DNA from: Cycloclasticus pugetii PS-1
GTDB lineage: Bacteria > Pseudomonadota > Gammaproteobacteria > Methylococcales > Cycloclasticaceae
Length of the DNA stretch: 64,000 nt
Reading direction: 5' to 3'
Assembly: GCF_000384415.1 (NCBI RefSeq)
Contig: NZ_ARVU01000001.1
Location: 1,240,001 to 1,304,000, forward strand
Part shown: in pieces, positions 9,802 through 16,380 of the stretch
How positions within the stretch are numbered: position 1 is the stretch's first letter
Layout of the letters: each line of letters starts with the position of its first letter
The notes under the pieces: model-generated
Database searches by the model: none
What the model was told of the DNA's origin: nothing
Seen by the model: only the letters and a program-made list of their open reading frames with translations
Position numbers and translations under genes: made by a program

Positions 9802-9811
9802 CTAGCGCTAG
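9802..9811. promoter_or_regulatory. Palindrome upstream of the acyl-CoA ligase operon
   Basis: CTAGCGCTAG is a perfect ten-base palindrome 30-39 bases before the ligase start, in a 296-base gap (9773-10068) between divergent genes. It may be an operator. The half-sites differ in spacing from the CTAA-N6-TTAG sites elsewhere. The rest of the gap holds overlapping opposite-strand reading frames of about 87 codons that show no protein-like features; I see nothing else in it. Confidence 0.3.
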
Positions 9812-10068
9812 GTAAAATATGACTATACCCAAGCCATCCCTCAGGCGCAACGAGCTTATCGTTACAACCGCTTGGTTCTGTAACGAACAGCCATTCAAGC
9901 TAACTACAACCAAACACAGGCCAGGCAACACATCAGCAACCTCGCTACGTTTGCAAATACAAAAAAACATATCCAAATATTGCACTCGCTCGCACAACAA
10001 ACGACTAGAAACGATTATAATTTCAAGCAAGAAGCAACTCCCCACTGTAACTAAACGCAAAAAACCTT

Positions 10069-10629
10069 ATGCCTTTACCTGAAAGTACCTATCCACGAGA
10101 AAACATTCATACTCGCCAAATTACTTGTAACGGCTTTAAAAGGCCTGACGGTTTATGGGATGTCGATGCACAGATTACAGATATTAAAACCTACCCCCTT
10201 GAGAACTCTTACCGTGGCACCATTGAACCGGGTGAACCCATTCATGAAATGTGGATTCGCTTAACAGTCGATACCAATCTGTTGGTTCACGATTGCATTG
10301 CAGTAACAGACCATTCACCCTACGGTTGTTGTGGTGAGATCACGCCTATATTCAACAAACTAATTGGTAAACAAATAGCCCCGGGGTGGACTCGTTTAGT
10401 AAAGTCTTTAGTAGCCGGTATTCAAGGTTGTACGCACCTAGCCGATCTTGTAGGGCCTGCCACGACAACGATTTACCAAACAATGGCGGGAATCGCAAAA
10501 GGCAAAACTGAGAACGAAACATCAAAACCCTTCTATATTGATGGTTGCCATGCATGGAGTAGCGATGGCGAACAAGTTCTTGCCTATCACCCAGAGTATT
10601 ACACCGGAAAAAAAAGCACGCCCAAATAA
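10069..10629 (+). CDS. DUF2889 family protein
   Basis: This 186-residue protein has the hallmark opening of DUF2889: a Pro-rich start, HTRQITCNGFKRPDGLWDVDAQITDIKTYP (the residues TCNGFKRPDGLWD at about 19-31 are most typical), then HEMWIRLTVD and a cysteine-rich HSPYGCCGEITP. A later C-T-H-L-x-D-L segment (around 125-131) suggests metal or cofactor binding. The family's function is not established; members tend to lie near catabolic genes for steroids, lipids and aromatics. It is transcribed away from the beta-oxidation operon and towards the cassette-like block. Cytoplasmic, no signal peptide. Confidence 0.85.
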   Translation: MPLPESTYPRENIHTRQITCNGFKRPDGLWDVDAQITDIKTYPLENSYRGTIEPGEPIHEMWIRLTVDTNLLVHDCIAVTDHSPYGCCGEITPIFNKLIGKQIAPGWTRLVKSLVAGIQGCTHLADLVGPATTTIYQTMAGIAKGKTENETSKPFYIDGCHAWSSDGEQVLAYHPEYYTGKKSTPK

Positions 10630-10690
10630 GCACAGCAAAGGTATAAAAAGGCGCGGAAACCAAGGCTTTCAAATACAGCCATGGTCGGCT

Positions 10691-10924
10691 TTATTGTCTG
10701 GCTTTAACGTACGAACCAATATCTATTGAATAAAAATAGCCACCATCTTCTACTGGCTCAGGGAAATCTATATAAATGTAGGCACGGTGAATCTGCTCTG
10801 CTGGAATAAGCAATTCATAGAATTTTCCTTCTTCTGTATCATCAAGCTGGTTCAAAAAAGACCTTTCTGTTGGGCGCAGTGGAATAATCGATTCAACGCC
10901 AGACAGATTTAATTCTTTACCCAA
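10691..10924 (-). CDS. Hypothetical protein, probable second half of a frameshifted gene
   Basis: This 77-codon frame opens with TTG, has no clear ribosome binding site, and overlaps the end of the preceding exported-protein frame (10909-11178) by sixteen bases in the -1 register. The overlap falls on a run of five T residues (minus strand, plus positions 10923-10927). Adding one T would join the two frames into a single protein of about 161 residues with one signal peptide. I therefore think it is the C-terminal half of a broken or ribosomally shifted gene rather than an independent gene. No family recognised. The sequence is acidic and rich in aromatic beta-strand-like segments near its end. 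Confidence 0.35.
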   Translation of the reverse strand: MGKELNLSGVESIIPLRPTERSFLNQLDDTEEGKFYELLIPAEQIHRAYIYIDFPEPVEDGGYFYSIDIGSYVKARQ

Positions 10925-11178
10925 AAACGCGCTCGCTGATTCTGTTCATCAGGCGGTATAAACTGCGGTATTGTTATAACCCACGCTTGTTTATACGGGT
11001 ATGCAACCGCTTTTAGCCTTATCATATACGACCCATTATCTTCACTTACAGGCGCTACATAAACTCTTAGGTCAACTTCGCTTTCTGTTACAGAAGACAC
11101 ATACGCATAACTGCTCCAAAACGCATAAACGTATGATGAGACGGATAAAAGCAGCAAAAACACAAAAAGCTTACGCAT
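10909..11178 (-). CDS. Hypothetical exported protein (possibly frameshifted N-terminal half)
   Basis: This 89-residue frame begins MRKLFVFLLLLSVSSYVYAF, a clear Sec signal peptide with likely cleavage after the AYA-like YVYA at about residue 19. The mature part is short and beta-rich (DLRVYVAP, AWVITIPQF). A good ribosome binding site GGAAGGG lies about eight bases upstream. The frame ends in RFWVKN and then a stop, while the next frame in the -1 register continues as a plausible extension. It lies just after a degenerate attC-like hairpin, so it may be the last gene of the cassette array. Function unknown. Confidence 0.5.
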   Translation of the reverse strand: MRKLFVFLLLLSVSSYVYAFWSSYAYVSSVTESEVDLRVYVAPVSEDNGSYMIRLKAVAYPYKQAWVITIPQFIPPDEQNQRARFWVKN

Positions 11179-11192
11179 AGTTGGGCCCTTCC

Positions 11193-11343
11193 ATATAAAG
11201 CTAATGTTAAATATTAAGATGCTAAATCAATCGAGTCTGACCATTGATTTTCAAATCCACAAAATAAGCTAGAGCACTAATTAATAAAAAACAATAAAAA
11301 ATAAAACGAAGCTTATAGGTTCTGATTGAAGGCTTTGTTATGC
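11193..11343 (-). repeat. Degenerate attC-like recombination site (third of the array)
   Basis: On the minus strand the stop codon of the 11338-11682 gene lies within the core-like GCATAAC (plus 11337-11343). It is followed by GCCTTCAATCAGAACC, which pairs imperfectly with 11221-11242. The far end has ATATAAAG at 11193, one base from the ATATAAC core seen in the neighbouring site. It is longer and weaker than the other two sites, so the boundary is approximate. Confidence 0.45.
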
Positions 11344-11682
11344 ATTTTTTTCGTTAAGTACATCTGCAATGTCCAACAGCGAATTAGCAATATCTCTAAG
11401 CAATACTGGATCGCCCGGTATATTTAGCGCAGGATAATCAACTCCGAAGGTATGCTCATAGTGTCCGGGATAATTGGTTTTTAAAGGGGATATCTCTACA
11501 TTTGTTGCTGAAAATGATATACCTAACCCGTAATAATGTTCATAGCGTTTCTTACCGCTTGCTAGTGACTCAAAAAAACTTCTTGATACAAAAGAACTCG
11601 GATGCTCATATCTCCACTTTATCTCTAGAAGCCCTTTTTCAAAATACTTCTTATCTTTCTCTTCTATGTACGAATCACCCAT
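11338..11682 (-). CDS. Hypothetical protein, cassette-borne
   Basis: A 114-residue protein from the ATG at 11682, which has GAGG seven bases upstream; an earlier in-frame ATG at 11703 overlaps the attC-like core and is less likely. It is mixed in charge, with lysine- and glutamate-rich N-terminal third (EEKDKKYFEKG) and a C-terminal helix ending LLDIADVLNEKNA, and has no membrane segment or signal peptide. I recognise no family. Its stop codon lies inside the next attC-like core and its start directly follows the previous one, the compact layout of an integron gene cassette. Confidence 0.6.
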   Translation of the reverse strand: MGDSYIEEKDKKYFEKGLLEIKWRYEHPSSFVSRSFFESLASGKKRYEHYYGLGISFSATNVEISPLKTNYPGHYEHTFGVDYPALNIPGDPVLLRDIANSLLDIADVLNEKNA

Positions 11683-11699
11683 GCCGATTCCTCTTTGAT

Positions 11700-11759
11700 G
11701 CATAACGTTTTAAATAAGCCGCCGCGTCTTTTGCGGTCTGATTGATTTTTTTGTTATAT
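11700..11759 (-). repeat. attC-like site (59-base-element type), second of the array
   Basis: This 60-base element runs on the minus strand from ATATAAC (plus 11753-11759) to CGTTATGC (plus 11700-11707), giving R''-like and R'-like cores that pair as inverted repeats. Inside, GCGG at 11733-11736 pairs with CCGC at 11719-11722 and the stem continues past an unpaired base towards AATAAG at 11713-11718. An imperfect hairpin with extrahelical bases, placed directly between a stop codon and the next start, is what attC sites look like. Confidence 0.65.
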
Positions 11760-11761
11760 GT

Positions 11762-12304
11762 TTATACCTCCAAAAATTCAGACAACACATGTCTTGGAAC
11801 TGTTTCTACGTCGGTATTTTTAGCTATTAAGTCTACCAATATATTGGCATTTTGATATACAGTTGTGGCGACTTCAAAAGTTGCCATTTTTTCCCACTCT
11901 GCTGCTGGCCAAGAATTTTTTCCAATTTCTAGGAAATGCTTGGACTTCTGATGCGATAAACTTTCGGTCACCGAATGTGCCATAGTATTTCTAAATCTAA
12001 ATGTGGCTCGAAAGGACTGAAATGGCTCAATCCCAAAATTGACATTAACTTTTACCTTCTCACAGATCAACGCAAGTTTGGCTTCGATACCTAATGATTT
12101 TTTAAGATTATCCTGCCAACATTTGAATATTTGTTCTCCGATATGATTAAGATACGCCTCTATTGCAAAAGCTGAAAATACAATTGATGCCGTCGAATTA
12201 TTGTATTCACTTTTTTCTTGATCATGTTGTTCATCCAAAAATGACTCGGCCATCATAAAATGATGATTATAAGTGTACACTTTTCTATAAGTTTCTTTAT
12301 TCAC
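11762..12304 (-). CDS. HEPN-like protein, cassette-borne
   Basis: A 180-residue, largely helical protein with no signal peptide. It contains FRFRNTMAH around residue 103-111, an R-N-x3-H (Rx4H) motif in the right helical setting for the HEPN superfamily, whose members are often metal-independent RNases in toxin-antitoxin and defence systems; an earlier segment IVFSAFAIEAYLNHIGEQIF also resembles the HEPN core helix. It occupies one cassette, flanked by attC-like sites on both sides, with no obvious partner gene in the same cassette. RNase or toxin activity is inference; the HEPN assignment rests on the motif and helical pattern. Some HEPN proteins are inactive. Confidence 0.6.
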   Translation of the reverse strand: MNKETYRKVYTYNHHFMMAESFLDEQHDQEKSEYNNSTASIVFSAFAIEAYLNHIGEQIFKCWQDNLKKSLGIEAKLALICEKVKVNVNFGIEPFQSFRATFRFRNTMAHSVTESLSHQKSKHFLEIGKNSWPAAEWEKMATFEVATTVYQNANILVDLIAKNTDVETVPRHVLSEFLEV

Positions 12305-12319
12305 TTATCGATCCTTAAC

Positions 12320-12424
12320 ATATAACGCCTAGCTCAGCGGTTGGCGAAAGTGGCGATTCTTTTGCAGCTTTTTCGCAAAAGAAGTGACGCTTTTGGCAAT
12401 CCGATGCAGCAACTTATTATACGC
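12320..12424 (-). repeat. attC-like site, first of the array
   Basis: This 105-base element carries the core GTTATAT on the minus strand (plus 12320-12326) and a one-mismatch core at 12418-12424. Between them is a long imperfect hairpin: TTCTTTTGC (12357-12365) pairs exactly with GCAAAAGAA (12375-12383), and the outer arms GCTCAGCGGTTG (12332-12343) and CAATCCGATGCAGC (12397-12410) also pair with bulges. Length and bulged palindromic layout resemble long attC sites such as Vibrio repeats. Confidence 0.65.
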
Positions 12425-12426
12425 AT

Positions 12427-12933
12427 TTATGATATTAGCAATACATGCATGCGCTTTACTATCATTAATATTGTTAGTATTAAGTTAACAGCAGTTACTA
12501 TAATTAATGGAGTAATAAAGTAAATATTCATAAACGGTGAAAAAGCCTCGACTACGGTATGGAGCAAACAAATAACAACCAAAAAAACTGACATAATAAT
12601 GCAGTAACAAATATTGTAGTAAAGGTGATTTAAGAGAGACTTCTTAGCATTTTTTAATGATGCATCGGTGTTTTGATCGATTTTATTTTCTTGGTCATAG
12701 ACGAGTACTAAAACGCTAAGTAATAATGCTGTAAAAATAGCACCGAAATTAACTAGTAATGAAGATATTTCTTTGCTTATATTGAAGCAGAAAAAAATTC
12801 CAAATCCGGCGATAATTGCAGGCAATATATAGAACGAAAACATGTCTGCAAAGCTAATGCTTTTTTTACCCGCATCAACTAAAGTACCAATGTGCCCAGT
12901 TACAATGTCTTTAACATTTAATTTTGAACTCAT
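12427..12933 (-). CDS. Hypothetical four-helix membrane protein, cassette-borne
   Basis: A 168-residue protein with four predicted membrane segments, at about residues 31-51, 56-78, 105-127 and 134-160. A hydrophilic loop (NKIDQNTDASLKNAKKS) lies between the second and third, and the N-terminus is soluble. It overlaps the preceding 308-residue gene by four bases (ATGA), so the two are made together. No family recognised; the general shape recalls small membrane effectors paired with a soluble partner in defence systems, which is only an analogy. The stop codon lies two bases before the attC-like site, placing both genes in one cassette. Confidence 0.65.
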   Translation of the reverse strand: MSSKLNVKDIVTGHIGTLVDAGKKSISFADMFSFYILPAIIAGFGIFFCFNISKEISSLLVNFGAIFTALLLSVLVLVYDQENKIDQNTDASLKNAKKSLLNHLYYNICYCIIMSVFLVVICLLHTVVEAFSPFMNIYFITPLIIVTAVNLILTILMIVKRMHVLLIS

Positions 12934-13856
12934 GGTTGCACTCCAAATTCTGGATACATATCTAAGACATACTCACTAATTATTACTAATACCCACCTAT
13001 TTACGGACTCTATCATTGGCGCGCCATCTTGCATTTGGACGCTGTCATCAAAGTCTATGCGACAAACACTATTGAATGCATCTGCGCCAACAGTAAATGT
13101 TCGTTTTTTACCGTTCAATTCAACAACTGTTTTAACTTGGCTGCCGAGTTCACTTAATACTTCAACTATTTTAGCTTGCTCACTATCAGGGTTAAAAAAA
13201 TCCTTTAATGACCCGAATGTACCTTTCCTTGGAGGTTTCATTGTTAACTCCTGTTCTTCGTGTCCTAGGTTTTTAATTTGGTCTGCTATGTCTGTTAAGC
13301 CTTTGAATTTTGTTATTTTTAATTCTTTGGTGTTTGCCTCTTGCCAGTTTTCTATTGCTTTCTCGTAAGCGAGCGGGCTTAACTGTAAATTTAGAGTAGT
13401 TGCTTCTCGAAAATAGGGTGAGAAGATATCTGTAAATAATGTTTTAACACCGTGCCCTCTGTAGCTATGCATCATGCATATTGCTTCATTAAAGCCGACG
13501 GGTATAAACATGTGTAGATAATGCTTGATTATCTCTGCATTATTTTGAGCTTTTTCGAAATCAACCTGACCACTTTCGATGTTTATAATGTCAGTTTTTA
13601 TTCCATATGTTCCCACTTGAAACCAACCATAAATATGTCTTGTTTCATCGTTGAATGACATTTTACTGAATTTATACACTTGCTTTGAATCTTCCACAAC
13701 GTGATAGTTTTCAGTTTTTGCGGATATGAAAATCTTAAGTAGGCTGTAAAGATCATGTTGGCCGATTTGATCTAATACGCAATATCTATCTTCAATTTTT
13801 TTTGATTCTATTGCCGGATTAAAGCAACGCATCGCGTATGGTGATATCGAGTGCAT
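12930..13856 (-). CDS. Hypothetical protein, cassette-borne, partner of the four-helix membrane protein
   Basis: A 308-residue soluble protein of unknown family. It has mixed alpha/beta composition and a central segment MMHSYRGHGVKTLFTDIF (around 128-145). A charged linker (NLGHEEQELTMKPPRKG, around 195-211) precedes a C-terminal beta-rich domain (VVELNGKKRTFTVGAD), and it ends in a hydrophobic helix. A ribosome binding site AGGAG lies eight bases before the ATG. Just upstream is GTTATAC (minus strand), an integron core-like sequence. It is coupled by a four-base overlap to the membrane-protein gene. Possible role as the sensor or regulatory half of a two-component unit is inference from layout only. 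Confidence 0.65.
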   Translation of the reverse strand: MHSISPYAMRCFNPAIESKKIEDRYCVLDQIGQHDLYSLLKIFISAKTENYHVVEDSKQVYKFSKMSFNDETRHIYGWFQVGTYGIKTDIINIESGQVDFEKAQNNAEIIKHYLHMFIPVGFNEAICMMHSYRGHGVKTLFTDIFSPYFREATTLNLQLSPLAYEKAIENWQEANTKELKITKFKGLTDIADQIKNLGHEEQELTMKPPRKGTFGSLKDFFNPDSEQAKIVEVLSELGSQVKTVVELNGKKRTFTVGADAFNSVCRIDFDDSVQMQDGAPMIESVNRWVLVIISEYVLDMYPEFGVQP

Positions 13857-13876
13857 TTAAATCTCCTATTTTATGC

Positions 13877-13966
13877 GTATAACAGTATTAATAAGCGGAA
13901 AGCCAATGTCCACGTATTAGTTGTATATAGGTGGATAGTACTTCCATGTATTTTGATATTAGCACA
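13877..13966 (-). repeat. Possible attC/attI-like site bounding the cassette array
   Basis: On the minus strand this element ends in GTTATACGC, a good core (plus 13875-13883), shortly before the first cassette gene. GGAAAGCCAATGTCCAC (13898-13914) pairs imperfectly with GTGGATAGTACTTCC (13931-13945). The distal core near 13957-13964 is degenerate. It could be the attachment site of the whole array or one more attC. Boundaries are approximate. Confidence 0.4.
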
Positions 13967-14031
13967 TCAAACATGGATAAAACCCTTTTAGCCGCCCTAC
14001 TTTCTTTAACGGTAGTACCTTAGCAGTGGGC

Positions 14032-15057
14032 TTATGCCATAAAAATAACTAATCCCCAGTCTAGTACGTGGTCATTTTTGCATTCTTTAGGTGCATTTTC
14101 TCCGCGGTCAGCCCATACGTTGATTTGTAAATCTACTAGCCCACCACCCGATGCTAACGGTGTTTTTTTCAATACTGATATTTCGCTACGTAAAATATCG
14201 TCTTCAAACACGGGGGCTAGGTGATTACAGTGCCGCCAAGCTAATATTGACAAGGTGTTTGGCAGGGCTCTTATTAGTTGGGCTGCTGCCATCGAGATAG
14301 TATGCCCACCATATACCAAGCGTTTGCCATAAACGCTGGCGCCAGCGTCTGTATGTGTCATAGCTAGGTTAAGCGTTGTTCTGGTTAGTTCTGGCGCGGA
14401 GGTTACTGTGTCCCTTGCTTTAATTTTAAATAAAACGTCTGTTTCTACTTGGTCAAAATGGATGCCCGCAAAACGCTTTTTATACGTTGCCAAGTCCCAG
14501 TCTGTTGGTACTGCCTCTACCAAGCTTTGCGTAGAAATATCAGACGGCATAATATCTAAGTCATCTGCATGGGTGGTTTGTACTTTTGGATCACGACACG
14601 GCACCATTGGGCAGCGCCAAAAATGCAAAATTTCTTCACCCCGTTGGTTTGTGGTGGTAATTTCAAGCCCCACCATACCTGTTGAGGGACGCCCGCCTTT
14701 GACTTTATTTTGCCGTAAGGCAACAATTTTTGTTGTTGTGCTTAAGGTATCGCCGATATAGACCGGTTTTTTAAGAACCAAGCCTCTATAAAACAAATTA
14801 CCCATTACATTTTGCGTGGCATAGGTTGTTTGCCCTATCGCAAAACCCATTGCCATAATAGCGTTTGCTAACGGACGATCTGAACCGGTTATTTCGTGTG
14901 TTAAATGACGATCTAACGGCAGCCTTAAACGATCACCAAACAACATTTGATGCAAGGTTGCATGGCCATCGGTAATGGTTATGGATGGCGGTTCTTCTAG
15001 GAACTCGCCAATTGTAAAGTCTTCAAAATAAGGGCCATCAATTAAAATCTCTTTCAT
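14032..15057 (-). CDS. MaoC-family double hot-dog hydratase/dehydratase
   Basis: This 341-residue protein has two MaoC-like halves. The first contains FEDFTIGEF and GDRLRLPLD, then YRGLVLKKPVYIGDTLSTTTKI; the second contains TRTTLNLAMTHTDAG and LVYGGHTISMAAAQL, the latter matching the family's GxHxxxxA helix. Two-hot-dog members include mesaconyl-CoA and itaconyl-CoA hydratases and 3-hydroxyacyl-CoA dehydratases. The CitE-like lyase gene lies 16 bases upstream in the same operon, which supports a C5-dicarboxyl-CoA or methylmalyl/citramalyl-type pathway. Exact substrate is inference. The length is typical of mesaconyl-CoA hydratase-like proteins. Confidence 0.78.
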   Translation of the reverse strand: MKEILIDGPYFEDFTIGEFLEEPPSITITDGHATLHQMLFGDRLRLPLDRHLTHEITGSDRPLANAIMAMGFAIGQTTYATQNVMGNLFYRGLVLKKPVYIGDTLSTTTKIVALRQNKVKGGRPSTGMVGLEITTTNQRGEEILHFWRCPMVPCRDPKVQTTHADDLDIMPSDISTQSLVEAVPTDWDLATYKKRFAGIHFDQVETDVLFKIKARDTVTSAPELTRTTLNLAMTHTDAGASVYGKRLVYGGHTISMAAAQLIRALPNTLSILAWRHCNHLAPVFEDDILRSEISVLKKTPLASGGGLVDLQINVWADRGENAPKECKNDHVLDWGLVIFMA

Positions 15058-15073
15058 GCGTATAAGTCTCTTA

Positions 15074-15928
15074 TTATTGCGCCATTTGATAGCGCCTTAA
15101 AATACTCTGTTGGGCGCGAATAACAGGCAGGTCAATCATTTTATTTTGGAAGGTAAATACCCCGTGGCCTTCTTTTTGAGCAACATCCCAAGCCGCTAAA
15201 ATAGCTTTTGCTTTGTCTACTTCATCCAGTGTTGGGGTATACACTTTGTTAACAATGGGCACTTGGTTGGGGTGTATGCATAGCTTTCCAGCATACCCGA
15301 GTTTTAAGCCTTTTAAGGTGTCATCGTGTATCGCTTTTTCATCGGCAATTTCTAAGCAAACATTATCAATAGGCGATGCGCCAAACGCTCTTGCCGCTAA
15401 GGCAACTTGACAGCGTGACTGGTAAATAACCCCTTCACTGGCATCGGCTTCATTAAGCGCCATATCGGCAGCAAAATCCACATGACCAAAACAAATAGAG
15501 TCTTGCGGTGTTAATACCTTTGAAATTGACGCTACATCCAACACGCCTTTTGCTGTTTCAATAATAACAAACAGCGCAATATCGGCTTTATTAAAATATT
15601 TTTTTACCGCATTAACGTCTTCTGGCGTTTCGCATTTTGGCAACATCACTGCACTATTACCAGCCGCGACAACTGCCTTAATGTCTTCTTCAAACCAAGG
15701 TGTAGAAATGCCATTGATTCGCACAATCAATTGTTTGCCTTTAAAAGCGGACGACTTTAAGGCTTCTACCACCTGTTGCCTTGCACGCACTTTTTCATCG
15801 GGCGATACGGCATCTTCCAGATCAAAAACAATCGCATCTGCAGGAATGTTCGCCGCTTTATCTATGCGTTTTTGAATCGCCCCTGGAACAAATAAAATCG
15901 AACGGCATAGTTGTATAGTGTTAGTCAT
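15074..15928 (-). CDS. CitE/HpcH-family acyl-CoA lyase
   Basis: This protein of 284 residues (ATG at 15928) belongs to the TIM-barrel CitE family of Mg-dependent C-C lyases that split malyl-, citramalyl- or beta-methylmalyl-CoA. Visible motifs are RSILFVPGAIQKRIDKA near the start, FDLEDAVSPDEK with the metal-binding acidic pair, LIVRING, and ETAKGVLD with the second metal ligand, ending with LCIHPNQV near residue 215. A 13-codon longer reading frame exists, but this ATG gives the family's usual N-terminus. It precedes the MaoC gene, and the pair resembles the hydratase-lyase steps of itaconate or mesaconate breakdown. Confidence 0.82.
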   Translation of the reverse strand: MTNTIQLCRSILFVPGAIQKRIDKAANIPADAIVFDLEDAVSPDEKVRARQQVVEALKSSAFKGKQLIVRINGISTPWFEEDIKAVVAAGNSAVMLPKCETPEDVNAVKKYFNKADIALFVIIETAKGVLDVASISKVLTPQDSICFGHVDFAADMALNEADASEGVIYQSRCQVALAARAFGASPIDNVCLEIADEKAIHDDTLKGLKLGYAGKLCIHPNQVPIVNKVYTPTLDEVDKAKAILAAWDVAQKEGHGVFTFQNKMIDLPVIRAQQSILRRYQMAQ

Positions 15929-16380
15929 ATTATTTATATATTTATTATTAAAAACGCAGCAAACCAAGGCTTTTCAAGCGCTATAGTTTAATAGCATTTC
16001 ATCAGTAATTAGGTTTGTTTTTTAATTGGCCAGCTGATACATAGCGTTGCTATCAACACTTTTAATAAACTATTAGCCTATAAGCACCATCGTGCAGCAT
16101 TAACCGTTGTTATTGAAGTTAATCTTTATTATTTCTTCATCCGGCATCTGGGTCACACACTTTTCTTTTCGTCCATTTAACGTAATATTCACAACACCAT
16201 TGCTAAATTGATAGATTAACCCATCGTTATCATCGTGGCGCTATGCTGTATTTGTTCTGTTTGAGCGGTATAATTGCTTAACAATCTATCAAACAATCGT
16301 TAGTTTGTGAAGCGCTTTAATCTGCTTCAAAATCTTAAAGGCAAAGACGCATCAATACACTTATGCAAAAAAGGAAACGT
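15929..16380. other. Long intergenic region with a degraded reading frame
   Basis: This 452-base gap separates divergent operons. On the minus strand, 16100-16240 is an open, protein-like frame ending in NFNNNG and a stop, containing VVNITLNGRKEKCVTQMPDE, but it follows a stop codon directly and has no start codon at its head; it may be the remnant of a lost gene. A TATAAT at 16269-16274 could be a -10 element for the plus-strand genes, though I see no matching -35. Nothing else is evident. Confidence 0.4.
16290..16307. promoter_or_regulatory. Inverted repeat upstream of the FadH-like gene
   Basis: CAAAC (16290-16294) and GTTTG (16303-16307) flank eight bases, forming a dyad about 75-90 bases before the FadH-like start and just downstream of the TATAAT at 16269. 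It may be an operator for the dienoyl-CoA reductase/thiolase unit; evidence is position and symmetry only. Confidence 0.3.

Noticed and set aside
9797-10082. Two overlapping opposite-strand frames of 87 codons upstream of the DUF2889 gene
   Set aside because: No ribosome binding sites, no protein-like hydrophobic pattern, and they mirror each other in a promoter gap; chance frames are more likely.
10630-10690. A fifth attC-like site after the split exported-protein gene
   Set aside because: The sequence between its stop and the DUF2889 gene shows no paired core ends; the array seems to end without one.
11703-11705. Earlier start codons for the cassette gene 11338-11682
   Set aside because: They lie within the attC-like core and lack a ribosome binding site, while the ATG at 11682 has GAGG at the right distance.
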